This document shows, piece after piece, positions 44,088 through 53,297 of a DNA stretch of 64,000 nt. This DNA comes from an uncultured Pirellulaceae bacterium. Its GTDB lineage: Bacteria; Planctomycetota; Planctomycetia; Pirellulales; Pirellulaceae. The stretch lies in NCBI GenBank assembly GCA_937981585.1, contig CALJOA010000060.1, positions 47,605-111,604 of the forward strand. Reading direction: 5' to 3'. A program made the position numbers and the translations under genes. Below the pieces are notes generated by a model. It was not told where the DNA came from and made no database searches. It saw only the letters and a list, made by a program, of their open reading frames with translations. Numbering within the stretch: the first letter of the stretch is position 1; each line of letters begins with the position of its first letter.

Positions 44088-44834
44088 TTAACGGTGAATC
44101 GTATCGTGGCTGTGACCAGCATGGTCATGATGGTCGTGAGAAAATAGACTTTGGAACCAATCGGTTGCGGTTTCGGCAGGTTGCGTTTCGCAAACGCATT
44201 CCATCATGTACTCATCGCCGGCAATCACGAAAACTAAAACGACCAGCTTTGCGTACGTCATCACGTTGGCAAAACGATTGTTGCCAAAGAACTTTAACGC
44301 CGTTCCAAAGCTCTTTTTTGCCTTGGGCAACTTGCCTTCCCAGTTGACGGCATAGATCTCATCCAGAAACAGATGGGACACAAACCCCAGCACGACTGCC
44401 CAGGCTTTGAAGACCCGAATTTCGAAATCGGCCGACAGGCAAACCATAAACGTCACCAGCCCGGCAATCAGCGCCGCGGGGATACTGTGCCACATGCCTC
44501 GGTGCTTGGTGTATCGACGGAACAAACCGCCAACGCCAAATCGAATCAGGACGTACATGACTCCAGCGACGAATACCTTGTGTTCCGTTGTCAGCCCGAT
44601 GGCATCCAAACGTGGCATCATCAACATTGGTGCGATGACAGAAACGAAAGAAAGCATCTCTCGTTGTGGGATGCCTGAGTTACTATCCAGGTCGGGCAAC
44701 ATTCCCGCGACGCTGCACAGACTTCCCGCAATCAAAGAATGAGCAATTGGAACATCAAAGATGAAATGGCCCACGCCACCAAGGACAACTCCAATCGCGG
44801 TGCTGGCGGTAATGTGCGTTTTAAAGTCTGCCAT
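44088..44834 (-). CDS. YdjM-like inner-membrane metal-dependent hydrolase family
   Basis: A 248-residue protein with about five membrane helices. Family motifs are the N-terminal 'MADFKTHITASTAIG', 'AGMLPDLDSNSG' and 'KHRGMWHSIPAAL' with 'VSHLFLDEI'; the conserved His/Asp residues suggest a membrane metal-dependent hydrolase (YdjM/DUF457 type), though the activity is not established. Unusual is the C-terminal tail rich in His ('HDHHDHAGHSHDTIHR'), a likely metal-binding extension. The protein is cut convergently by nothing and appears full length. Confidence 0.85.
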   Translation of the reverse strand: MADFKTHITASTAIGVVLGGVGHFIFDVPIAHSLIAGSLCSVAGMLPDLDSNSGIPQREMLSFVSVIAPMLMMPRLDAIGLTTEHKVFVAGVMYVLIRFGVGGLFRRYTKHRGMWHSIPAALIAGLVTFMVCLSADFEIRVFKAWAVVLGFVSHLFLDEIYAVNWEGKLPKAKKSFGTALKFFGNNRFANVMTYAKLVVLVFVIAGDEYMMECVCETQPAETATDWFQSLFSHDHHDHAGHSHDTIHR

Positions 44835-45307
44835 GAGTTGCTAAACCGAACTTCCTTATTCGTGTTTGCCGATCGCCGAATTGAATCGAACTCTAAACGG
44901 ATCGTATCATCGTATTGTTCAGTCGATTTTCAAATCCGGTTAATTTCGATCGGATACTGAATTCTGCTGCGACGCATCATTAGAGTCACCTGCCAAGCTC
45001 AAACCAATGTCGAAACCAGACGCTAGCAAACCGTCAACTGTCGACCATCGTAATTGGCTAAAAGCGAGAACTCAGTGGTGTCGAAATCGGTGTCAGCTTC
45101 AATCTTGAGCTGAACGCTCTAATTGACTCTAATTCCTGCCTGCTCAATTGAATGGAATCAATTTCAGCAAGCTTGAACCCTTGAACCCGACCTGCTGTTG
45201 AACGGAAGTGGCAACCGGATGTTGCTTTTGGCTTTCACTTCGCAAGAATGCTTCGGTTTTAATATTCCAGTTTTGCTTTCAAGCTTCTGAAACTCACGGA
45301 GGAAGTT
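44835..45307. other. Gene-free divergent region upstream of the CvpA gene
   Basis: About 470 bp between the YdjM-like and CvpA genes. Only the strong ribosome site 'ggaggaa' right before the CvpA ATG (45308) stands out. No hairpin, repeat or small gene recognised. Confidence 0.45.
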
Positions 45308-46264
45308 ATGTCGTTTTACGATGTCGTCATGTTGATCGTACTGGGTGGCGCGGTTTGGTTCGGGTTCTGGAAAGGACTCGCTTGGCAAATCGCTTCTTTG
45401 GCCGCCGTTATCGTCAGCTACATCGTAGCGGTGAACTTTCGCCAACCGGTTTCTCAATTTATCCAAGCCGAGGAACCTTGGAATCGCATTGGAGCGATGT
45501 TGATTCTGTTTCTGGGCACATCAATTGTGATCTGGGGAATCTACGCACGAGTCAAAGGTTCCATCAAGCGAATGGAACTCAGAGGATTCGACCGTCAGGC
45601 CGGCGCGCTACTGGGCGCTTTCAAAGGCGGATTGCTGTGTATGGTAATCACAATGTTTTCGGTATCGCTGTTAGGGCAAAAAGCCCACGACGCAATTCAC
45701 ACCTCAAGAATTGGTCCTTACGTCGTTTCAGGCATCAGCAAGGTTTCAGGAGTTGTCCCCGCCGAATTGGCCCAGTACGTCGAGCCGCACATCGACAGAT
45801 TTCACGAGCAAATTGGCCATACTGGACAGATGCCAGTCGGCGAATACCCCAATGCGTTTCCCCTGCCCGGAACCTCCAGCCAATATCAGATCGGTGGAGT
45901 TCAACAAAACCCCAATCAGCTTCCACCTGCACAATCAGGATATCAGGGACAATGGCAATGGCAGACTCCACAACAACGGCAGCCACAGCAGCAACCGCCG
46001 CGGTACTCCCAGCCAAACAACTGGAATCAAGGCTACACAAACCAAGGCTACACAAACCAAGGCTACACGAATCAGCCGACCAACACTCAGGGCGGCAATT
46101 TTTATGGCAATGCCAACCAAACACATCCAGCCACCCGACAACAGCCCAACAACAGCCCCTTCAATGGCGCTTCTCGGGACCTGCTTGGTGGTGCTCGGCA
46201 AGTGATCGGGGAAGCGGTAGGGGAAGCCGCCAAGCGAGCGTTTGAAGCCGGCGCTCAGCGCTAA
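45308..46264 (+). CDS. CvpA family protein with Gln/Asn/Tyr-rich tail
   Basis: A 318-residue protein. Residues 1-165 are a CvpA domain with four membrane helices ('MSFYDVVMLIVLGGAVWFGF', 'LRGFDRQAGALLGAFKGGLL'); CvpA proteins are involved in envelope stress, biofilm or colicin V export, with exact role unclear. The ATG has an excellent ribosome site. The C-terminal 150 residues are rich in Gln, Asn, Pro, Gly and Tyr, with the pentapeptide 'QGYTN' repeated three times from a 15-bp DNA repeat, giving a disordered, prion-like tail. It ends with a short amphipathic helix ('LGGARQVIGEAVGEAAKRAF'). Confidence 0.9.
   Translation: MSFYDVVMLIVLGGAVWFGFWKGLAWQIASLAAVIVSYIVAVNFRQPVSQFIQAEEPWNRIGAMLILFLGTSIVIWGIYARVKGSIKRMELRGFDRQAGALLGAFKGGLLCMVITMFSVSLLGQKAHDAIHTSRIGPYVVSGISKVSGVVPAELAQYVEPHIDRFHEQIGHTGQMPVGEYPNAFPLPGTSSQYQIGGVQQNPNQLPPAQSGYQGQWQWQTPQQRQPQQQPPRYSQPNNWNQGYTNQGYTNQGYTNQPTNTQGGNFYGNANQTHPATRQQPNNSPFNGASRDLLGGARQVIGEAVGEAAKRAFEAGAQR
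46028..46072 (+). repeat. 15-bp tandem repeat inside the CvpA gene (3 copies)
   Basis: Three copies of 'caaggctacacaaac', the third ending 'cgaat'. The unit keeps the frame and encodes 'QGYTN', so copy number can change the tail length without a frameshift. Confidence 0.9.
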
Positions 46265-46556
46265 ACTTGTTGTTGCTAAGCCTGCGGTTGCCAACCTCAA
46301 TCGCCGATCAAACCGCCGACCGATTTGCTGGCTATTGCGGAGAATCAGATACGAGGAACCGGTGCGCGTTTCGAAATCAAAAAATGCCTATTCCTCGGGA
46401 AACAGAGAGACCTAACCGAACATAAGAAACATTATCGGACGTTGAAAATAGGTGCTTTTTAGCCTCTCCCGACGTCCAGATTCGGCTATGAATTTGCTCT
46501 GGGTAGATCAACCAGCGAATCACGAACGGCAAAAAGTTCTTGGCAAGGATGTGACG

Positions 46557-46787
46557 ATGAAGCGACTTTCGAACCGTTATTCAGTCGTCGCTGCGGCGGT
46601 GATTTTGATTTCAACTTTTGGCTTCTTCGGATGCCAAGTCGCTTCTCAATCTCCAGCCCCATCAGAGATCTTGAAAGACCCGTTGGGCATCGATCGGGCA
46701 ATCGAAGATTACTACTTTCCGGACAAGAAACAGCCCAGAGCGACGTTGGGCTTCGACGCTCAGATCTCAAAAATGAACTTTGAGTAA
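46557..46787 (+). CDS. Small putative lipoprotein
   Basis: A 76-residue protein from the ATG at 46557, preceded by 'aaggat'. The N-terminus is a lipoprotein signal ('YSVVAAAVILISTFGFFGC') with the Cys at about 27, followed by a short mature part ('LGIDRAIEDYYFPDKK'). The frame is open upstream to 46452, but the lipoprotein start is more convincing. Function unknown. It is followed by the structured repeat region at 46.88-47.30 kb. Confidence 0.6.
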   Translation: MKRLSNRYSVVAAAVILISTFGFFGCQVASQSPAPSEILKDPLGIDRAIEDYYFPDKKQPRATLGFDAQISKMNFE

Positions 46788-46878
46788 GTGAGATCCAGCG
46801 ATCGTGATTTGAACCGCCGCTGCAATTTTCTAATATCCGCAAAACCCGAATCCAGTTCGGCTTAACTGGCGGTTCGGT

Positions 46879-47304
46879 GGCTCAACTGGGTGGCTGGGGT
46901 CGGATCGCGCCCAGATCGTGAAGGTTCTGGTTTTGAAAAGCTGGGGGCTCGCTTTGGCTCGACCACCAGCCACCCAACATCTTGCTTGAACCAGCTACCA
47001 AATTCTGCAACCAGCCCCATCATCACGGGGCCTCGTCACGAACCTCTCCCGCCGGCGATTGATCTCGCCACCATCCGGTTGATCACGGGGCTCAACTGGG
47101 TGGCTGGGGTCGGATCGCGAGGCACGAGCGAGGAGCCCCCAGATCGTGAAGGTTCTGGCTTTGAAAAGCTGGGGGCTCGCTTAGGCTCGACCACCAGCCA
47201 CCCAAAATCTTGCTTGAACCAGCTACCAAATTCTGCAACCAGCCCCATCATCACGGGGCCTCGTCAAGAACCTCTCCTACCGGCGATTGATCTCGCCACC
47301 ATCC
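46879..47304. repeat. Two tandem copies (about 210 bp) of a structured repeat
   Basis: Copy 1 (46879-47088) and copy 2 (47089-47304) are nearly identical. Each opens with 'ggctcaactgggtggctggg' and closes with 'cggcgattgatctcgccacc' plus 'atcc'. Inside, 'gggtggctgg' pairs with 'ccagccaccc' about 90 nt later, and in copy 2 'gagcccccag' pairs with 'ctgggggctc', giving nested stems. Copy 1 lacks an 18-bp segment ('aggcacgagcgaggagcc') holding part of the inner left arm. The end of copy 2 overlaps the last eight codons of the DUF1559 gene (stop at 47277-47279), so the duplication copied the gene's 3' tip. Confidence 0.85.
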
Positions 47305-47999
47305 TTCGTCATCATTTTTTTCAGTTCTTCAGGCGTTGCCGAATCTTTCTTCAGCACGGTAACACTACAATCGGCCATGGTGACAATCGTATCCTTGCCA
47401 GCCATCTGTTTGAGGAACTCAGCGGTCGGTTCAAACTCTGTCGGCCTGGTCCATTCGACGGCGTTACCGGCACCGGCATCGACAAGCAAAACCGTATTGG
47501 TCATGCCATCGGTGATCGAACCGAAACGGTTTCCAACCGGAACCTTGCCAGGTTTCAATCGCTGGGTGCCAATGATTCCCTGTTTACCACCTATTCCAAC
47601 AATCGTTGTTTTCCCAGCGGGCATTTTTGGATCCACGGCATAGATGGCCGGCATTTCTTCGAGCAACGCAAGATTATGGTCGCTGTCCCATGGTTCATTC
47701 AAATTGAATCTCTCGTCCCGGTCGTCCTGTTCGATAAACGGCAAAAGATGAACTCGCCAACTCAACAATGGTTTAGGCTTTGCACCCGCCGCCTCAGCTT
47801 CAGGGCTGATCGCATTGCCGCTATTGGGATCGTACGCCTGCCGACCGCCCCAAGCGGAGAATGCAAGGCATTCTTCAGGAGCCGCAAAAGCAAAAACATT
47901 GCTCGTAATTTCCTGTTGCTGCGCGTTGGCGGTTGCGGAAACGAAAACGCAACTCAAAAAAGCGAAAAACAGAAACGCCAGTATCGAAGAAATTCTCAT
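47277..47999 (-). CDS. Secreted DUF1559-type protein
   Basis: A 240-residue exported protein starting at the ATG at 47999, with 'aaggtgggg' before it and a signal peptide ('MRISSILAFLFFAFLSCVFV', cut near 'ATANAQ'). The motif 'KPLLSWRVHLLPFIEQDDRD', 'NEPWDSDHNLALLEEMP' and 'SITDGMTNTVLLVDAG' is the C-terminal half of DUF1559, a family greatly expanded in planctomycetes. The usual N-terminal pilin-like methylation motif is absent, so this is a short DUF1559 variant. Function unknown. Its 3' end lies within the tandem repeat at 46.88-47.30 kb. A long open frame on the opposite strand is a shadow. Confidence 0.82.
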   Translation of the reverse strand: MRISSILAFLFFAFLSCVFVSATANAQQQEITSNVFAFAAPEECLAFSAWGGRQAYDPNSGNAISPEAEAAGAKPKPLLSWRVHLLPFIEQDDRDERFNLNEPWDSDHNLALLEEMPAIYAVDPKMPAGKTTIVGIGGKQGIIGTQRLKPGKVPVGNRFGSITDGMTNTVLLVDAGAGNAVEWTRPTEFEPTAEFLKQMAGKDTIVTMADCSVTVLKKDSATPEELKKMMTKDGGEINRR

Positions 48000-48234
48000 G
48001 CCCTGCCCCACCTTATGTTTTTCAAAAACAACCGTCAGAGCATTGTTGCATGATTGAGCAGTCATTACAAATTTCTGCGAAACATGTTTCGCGCAACAAA
48101 ACTCGCCAAATGCTCTAAGGAATTAAACGATTCAACTCAACAGTAAATGTTGAATCTACAGAGCCACCTTCAAACCGACTTTGAAAAATGCAAGTACAAA
48201 ATCAAATCGCAAGCAAGTGGGGACATCACAAATG

Positions 48235-50253
48235 TCACTTCACCTCGCGTAGTTCCTCGTCCTCGGGCACCTCTTCGGCATCCAGCAAAGCCAAATGCTC
48301 CGCTTTGAACAAACGGTTCATTGCGAAACGAATGGGAACAAGCATGGCAATGAACACCGGAAACAGAATACCGACGACACTGCTTTTGACGACCCACAGG
48401 ACTGCCAAACAAAAAGCCTGAATCGCAGTGAACTTGTGCACCTGGCCTTTGGGCACCGCTCGCAAATAGTGGGTCGTGGGATACTTCGACGGATCGGTAA
48501 TCCACAACTGCAAACGCTCAAATAGCTGATTGCCTTTCATACTGGCAACACCCATGTAGAGAAACAGGCCGTAGAGTACCGCCATTGGCACCATGGCAAG
48601 CACATCAAGGAACAGCAGACTCAAACCTACAGCAATGTGGATCAGCAGCGGCGTCACCCGATTCTCAACAGTCCCCACCACTACCTCTTTGCCGTTCCTA
48701 ACGTCGATTTTGTTGAGGCTTCGAACGTGGTTAAGCGAACGCACTGTAGCCGCGACCATCCAGGGAAGACCAAACATCGAGCAAACACCAACCAAGCCAC
48801 CCACGACAGCCAGATCCAAGTGGTATCCACTACCCTTCTTCAGTTTGAATTCGGGATTGCTAACCAAGCGAACGGTGATGTTCTGATCGAGGTACAACAA
48901 GATACTCATCAATGCCGCAGGAACGGCAGCCGCAAACCAAACCCAAACGGGAGCTTCCAACGGATTAACAAACCACGGCCGGCCACTTGTTGTGGAGAAT
49001 TCTTCGGGAACAGGTAGCGTTTTGACTTTCACGTCGCTCATCCAGATTGCCAAACCCGTCATCAGGATAATGGCGATCGCCGGCCCAAAATCGGCGAAGA
49101 ACTCGCGCACAACACGCAGGGCATAGGAACTGGTACGCAAACGGGAAAACCCACGTCCGATACCGTAGGTGCCCAACGTCAACACCAACGCCAACAAAGC
49201 CTGATCATTAGAAACCTCTACAGAGCTGAAATTCTTGAGTACGTATTCGACGGCCTTCCAGATAAAAATAATGCTGATCAGCGCGGCGAATGTATCATCA
49301 GTGAATCTCGTGAAGTATCGGATCCAAATACAGGCGTCAGTAAACGCGAGCACCAGCAGCATTGCCATCGTCCATAACCCGACCCAAGCCAACGTTGGCA
49401 GAAATGGTATCCCCATCCGCATACAAAGGTCGTAGATCAGCGTCATGAAAATGATCACCGGGCCAGTACTGCCCAGAATGGTAAGCGGCTGACCACTGAT
49501 CAGCGCGTACACTGTCCCACAAAGAGCCGTGGCAACCACCATTTCCATGGCGCCCAAAGCCCCTCCTGTGCCGTCGGACAACATCCCGCTAAACGCTACC
49601 GCGGGTGCGAAACACGCAAAGAACAGGAAGAAAAAACTCGCCAACGATTTGGCGTTAAGACCATCAGTGAAATCACTGATGTAAATGGGAGCACGACGCT
49701 TGATATCGTTGATAAAGCAGCCGAACAACCGGCCAGTCGGCTGCAACTCTGGCGGAATGTGATGATCCAGGCTGATTTCGGTAGCCAATTGCTTGTTGTA
49801 CGAAGCATCCATCTCCTCCTTCGTACCGGCATCGTCAAAGCTCGTGCGGCAGCCCTCATGCCTCATCAGTTTCGAGAACTCGGCGACGGTGGCCATGTGA
49901 GGATGGGTTGGCTTATCGGAAAGCAGTACCCACACGTATCGAACTGGTACACCATCCTCGCCCGTCAGTTGATCAAGCGATTTTGCAAGACGCACGAACA
50001 CCTGAATGTCCAAGCCAGGATGTTTGCATTGTTCATGAACAACAACGATGCCATTTTCGATGGAGTCGGGCCCCAGGTCGGCATGTCGGGAAAGTTGTCG
50101 TCTGACCTCTGCGGCTGCATCAGCATCAGCTAACGCGCCAGATGTCTCAAGTGCTTTGTGTACAGCATCCAAACAGCCATCGATATGTGTAGCCTCGACG
50201 TCCAGTAGGATGTGCGCTTCATTGGTTCCGGGGGTGTGAAAAAGACTCGACAA
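48235..50253 (-). CDS. SLC4 (Band 3-like) anion transporter with EIIA-like cytoplasmic domain
   Basis: A 672-residue protein. Residues 1-160 resemble a PTS EIIA type-2 domain, including the phospho-histidine context 'GIVVVH' with H73 and 'VRYVWVLLSDKPTH'. The membrane part (about 185-650, some 12-14 helices) has SLC4 signatures: 'ISGQPLTILGSTGPVIIF', 'KLKKGSGYHLDLAVVGG' with 'FGLPWMVAATVRSLNHV', and 'GLFLYMGVASMKGNQLFER'. SLC4 members exchange or cotransport bicarbonate, chloride or borate. I chose the TTG at 50253, preceded by 'gaggtaacc'; a TTG at 50268 lacks a ribosome site. The animal cytoplasmic Band 3 domain is structurally EIIA-like, so the architecture appears ancestral. Substrate not determinable. 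Confidence 0.9.
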   Translation of the reverse strand: MSSLFHTPGTNEAHILLDVEATHIDGCLDAVHKALETSGALADADAAAEVRRQLSRHADLGPDSIENGIVVVHEQCKHPGLDIQVFVRLAKSLDQLTGEDGVPVRYVWVLLSDKPTHPHMATVAEFSKLMRHEGCRTSFDDAGTKEEMDASYNKQLATEISLDHHIPPELQPTGRLFGCFINDIKRRAPIYISDFTDGLNAKSLASFFFLFFACFAPAVAFSGMLSDGTGGALGAMEMVVATALCGTVYALISGQPLTILGSTGPVIIFMTLIYDLCMRMGIPFLPTLAWVGLWTMAMLLVLAFTDACIWIRYFTRFTDDTFAALISIIFIWKAVEYVLKNFSSVEVSNDQALLALVLTLGTYGIGRGFSRLRTSSYALRVVREFFADFGPAIAIILMTGLAIWMSDVKVKTLPVPEEFSTTSGRPWFVNPLEAPVWVWFAAAVPAALMSILLYLDQNITVRLVSNPEFKLKKGSGYHLDLAVVGGLVGVCSMFGLPWMVAATVRSLNHVRSLNKIDVRNGKEVVVGTVENRVTPLLIHIAVGLSLLFLDVLAMVPMAVLYGLFLYMGVASMKGNQLFERLQLWITDPSKYPTTHYLRAVPKGQVHKFTAIQAFCLAVLWVVKSSVVGILFPVFIAMLVPIRFAMNRLFKAEHLALLDAEEVPEDEELREVK

Positions 50254-50517
50254 GGTTACCTCATCCAAAAAACAACCGACTCAAAAACAACCAGCGTCAA
50301 TCCCCTGATCAACGCCAAATTGCTCAAGCCAAATACTAATCAATCCATTCATCCAATCGAGCATCCCCATCAAATGAATGGCGCTACGCTTGAAATGCGA
50401 ATTGTAGTATTTCTAAAGACTTCTGATAGACGTAGTGGACTGGCCTACGACCGATCAGCGATGACGGAACAAGAACCGGTTGGCGCAAGGAACGCAAGAG
50501 TGCCGCGATTTAGGCAA

Positions 50518-51843
50518 TCAAGTACCCGGTTGAATGTCTGGCTGAACATTGGGAGATGGGCCAGTGATTTTCTGCTCAAAGGCCGGTTTGGTGGGAGCTT
50601 CAGCGACTCCGCGAAAGCCATCAAACGCTTCGGGGTCGCCAACTTCGTGAATCCCCATTGCGATTTGGTACAGCCCGATTAGCAGCCTGTAGTTCTCTTC
50701 TTCTGTGTAGAACTCTTGATAGCGCTGACCGGCGGCGACCCGCATTGCGCGCAGCAAAGATTCATCGGCGCTGAGTTGTATGACTTTGGCAGCCAAATCG
50801 TCCGCATTTCCAGTTTGAAACGTCAAACCGGTTTTTCCATTGACAATGTTTTCGGCAATCGCACCATCATCGGATCCGATGACGGGAGTATTCATTGAGT
50901 AAGCCTCAATGATTGTTCTTCCAAACGTCTCGAAGGAAATCGAGGGAATGATCAAGAACCGGGATTCACCGATCGTCTTCAGGACTTCGTCTCGTTCACG
51001 TCTTCCCTTCCAGATGATACGCTCGTCTTTCTCCGCCGCCTTCCTGACGACTTCCCCAAGAGGCCCGTCTCCAAGCACAACCAATTTGAGCGGAGACTCA
51101 AGTTTCTCCCAAGCAGCCATCAAGGTCGCAATTCCTTTTTCGTGGGACAACCTGCCCGCAAATACTGCATAGTCCCTTGGTTTGGTTGATGCAACAACCG
51201 GTTCCATTGGATCGATAACGAAGTTTGGTTTGACATAAATTTTGTCAGCAGGAATTCCAGCTTCGACCAGCTTGGCTCTCGCAAACTTGCTTAGCGTATA
51301 CATCACGTGAACTTTATCTTTCCACGGGTTGGCAGTTCGCAAATAGGCTTGCAAGCTTGCGACCGCCGTGCTTGCCAACCAACTGTTTCGGTAGCAGCGA
51401 TTCAATGCTGCGGGGTAGGCGAATCGTTTGCCAAGACATTTGTCGCACGGCTTTCCATTAAGTACGCAGACACTGTTGGCGCAGAAAACGCGATAGTTGC
51501 GCAACGCTTGGACGACCGGGACGTCGTACTCTTTGGCAGCGTCATAAACGGCGACCGACATCAACGGAAACGTATTGGTGCAGTGCATTACGTCAGGCCG
51601 ATGCTTCTCGATCAGTTGCTTGACATCATTGTACGCTTCCCGATTCCAAAACAGCTTGCTGAGCATTCTGGCGGTACCTAATTCTTGTAGCTCCTGATTG
51701 TTTCGCTCGTAGACAATGACTTCGTGACCGCGCGTGCGCAGCAACTCGACCTCGTCATCGAACGACAGGTCTTCACCACCGGTCTGTAGATACCGATTGT
51801 GGCAAGCCAAAATTTTTATTTGCTGAAAAACGTTATTGCTCAA
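50518..51843 (-). CDS. Glycosyltransferase family 4-type (GT-B fold)
   Basis: A 441-residue GT-B glycosyltransferase of the GT4 kind. N-terminal acceptor domain 'LACHNRYLQTGGEDLSFDDE'; C-terminal nucleotide-sugar domain with 'FAGRLSHEKGIATLMAAW', 'LVVLGDGPLGE', 'IPSISFETFGRTIIEAYSMN' with the EX7E motif. A Cys cluster ('CVLNGKPCDKCLGKRF') sits between the domains, as in several planctomycete GT4 enzymes. The start is a TTG at 51843. It should transfer a sugar to the growing exopolysaccharide. Same strand as the flippase 44 bp upstream. Confidence 0.92.
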   Translation of the reverse strand: MSNNVFQQIKILACHNRYLQTGGEDLSFDDEVELLRTRGHEVIVYERNNQELQELGTARMLSKLFWNREAYNDVKQLIEKHRPDVMHCTNTFPLMSVAVYDAAKEYDVPVVQALRNYRVFCANSVCVLNGKPCDKCLGKRFAYPAALNRCYRNSWLASTAVASLQAYLRTANPWKDKVHVMYTLSKFARAKLVEAGIPADKIYVKPNFVIDPMEPVVASTKPRDYAVFAGRLSHEKGIATLMAAWEKLESPLKLVVLGDGPLGEVVRKAAEKDERIIWKGRRERDEVLKTIGESRFLIIPSISFETFGRTIIEAYSMNTPVIGSDDGAIAENIVNGKTGLTFQTGNADDLAAKVIQLSADESLLRAMRVAAGQRYQEFYTEEENYRLLIGLYQIAMGIHEVGDPEAFDGFRGVAEAPTKPAFEQKITGPSPNVQPDIQPGT

Positions 51844-51887
51844 AAGGAAAAAGTGCGTTCATAAACTTAAACTTGAAAATTGCGAGT

Positions 51888-53297
51888 TCAAATCGATACC
51901 AACGACGAACTGGCTGAGTAACGGTTTTGATTGATTGAATTCCAGAACCTCAACCCGGTCAGGCCAGTGATCAAAAGGTTTGCAATCAAAAGACTGTATG
52001 AGGCCCCCAATTCTTTGAGCGAGACTCCCCAGAGAGCCAGGACCAAAGCTCCCACGATGACGCCAACCACCCGAGGTGCAAATGCTTTGCGTGGTTGGCC
52101 AATCGTGTTGAGGGCGTGAAACGCTGGCAGACCGGCGGCTTGAACCAACATCGAGAGCGAAAGTACGAATAGGATATGAGTCAGTTGTTCGATCGGTTTG
52201 TCGTAGAAGAAACCGATCAAATGATCGCCAAAGAGAACGACCGCCGCGCCCAACACCAACAAGAGCCCGGCAAACCCAAGCGTCGATTTCTTTACTGAAC
52301 CAACCAACTGATCGCTGGTTGCTTCAGCGTGTAACTTTGCGAAAACCGGCGTAAGCAAGTTGCTTAGCCCTCGGACAACAGGATTGCAGAGGCTCACCAC
52401 GGCAAAACAGGCTGCAAAAATACCGCCCGCAGTCTCGTCGACGAAGAACACCAGCGTTGACTGCACCGCGAGCATCAAGATATCCATGATCGTCTGTGTC
52501 GAGAATATCCACTTTCCAATCTTCCAGTTGGAAACAAGAATGCCAGCTAACTCCCCGCCCTGCTCTGCCGTTGGTTCTGATGCGCGAAGACTCGATGTAG
52601 ATGTTCGGGAACGCGAGATTGTTCGACCAAACTCGGCTGCACGGCAAATCAGCCAGACCGCGTTGGTCACGAAGCAGCTTAAACCAACAACGACGAAAGC
52701 CATTTCAACCGAAAGCAGCTCGCAGTAGCGCAGCCAAACCAAGCCGCCAAGCTGGAGTGTTGCGCAGATCACAGATAAGTACGTCGCCGGTGGAATTCTC
52801 AAATGAGCAAACTCGTGACGCCGTGAGAACTCGCGCATCAAATACATTGGAGTCGCGAAAGACAACGCTAGGCAAAGCCCGGTATAACTGGTTTGCGCAA
52901 CCGAAGTAGCTAATCCGGATGCAAGGAACAGAACAAGCGCCAGACCGCCAAACCACGAACTGATCACAAGATGCCGTCGGGCATACCCCAATCCAGCTCC
53001 GACACTCCGGGGACGATCGCTGCCCAACTCGACGCTGCCTTCTGCCCTCTGTTGGCGAAACAAAATCGTGTAAGGGAACGAGACCAGCGAGTTTTGCATG
53101 CCACCCAATAGCAACATTACATACCTGCCCACTGCGTAGTATCCGAGGGCTTCAAGCCCACAGAAACTTGAGATCAGAATCATGGTCAAGAAATTGGTCG
53201 CGCTTTGCGTGCCCTGCTCAATAAGCGCAAGCCACTTGTCACCCAACTTGATAATAAGCCGATGCAATCGCCATCTAGATTTCTGAATTGAAGACAT
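51888..53297 (-). CDS. Polysaccharide flippase-like membrane protein (Wzx/MVF superfamily)
   Basis: A 469-residue protein with about 12-14 membrane helices, of the MATE-like polysaccharide transporter superfamily that flips lipid-linked oligosaccharides across the inner membrane. The N-terminus reads 'GTQSATNFLTMILISSFCGL', typical of oligosaccharide flippases. It is divergent from the chain-length gene, with a 378-bp intergenic region, and is followed by a GT4 glycosyltransferase, which supports the exopolysaccharide role. Confidence 0.85.
   Translation of the reverse strand: MSSIQKSRWRLHRLIIKLGDKWLALIEQGTQSATNFLTMILISSFCGLEALGYYAVGRYVMLLLGGMQNSLVSFPYTILFRQQRAEGSVELGSDRPRSVGAGLGYARRHLVISSWFGGLALVLFLASGLATSVAQTSYTGLCLALSFATPMYLMREFSRRHEFAHLRIPPATYLSVICATLQLGGLVWLRYCELLSVEMAFVVVGLSCFVTNAVWLICRAAEFGRTISRSRTSTSSLRASEPTAEQGGELAGILVSNWKIGKWIFSTQTIMDILMLAVQSTLVFFVDETAGGIFAACFAVVSLCNPVVRGLSNLLTPVFAKLHAEATSDQLVGSVKKSTLGFAGLLLVLGAAVVLFGDHLIGFFYDKPIEQLTHILFVLSLSMLVQAAGLPAFHALNTIGQPRKAFAPRVVGVIVGALVLALWGVSLKELGASYSLLIANLLITGLTGLRFWNSINQNRYSASSSLVSI

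Noticed and set aside
45208..46245. 345-codon plus-strand frame overlapping the CvpA gene
   Set aside because: Shadow frame; the CvpA frame has the ribosome site, membrane helices and family motifs.
47036..47254. 72-codon minus-strand frame inside the tandem repeat
   Set aside because: Frame follows the repeat DNA and breaks where copies differ; no ribosome site; better explained as noncoding repeat.
46890..48053. 387-codon plus-strand open frame across the tandem repeat and the DUF1559 gene
   Set aside because: It is antisense to a gene with a signal peptide and DUF1559 motifs; its product has no recognisable domain and part of it is just the repeated DNA translated twice.
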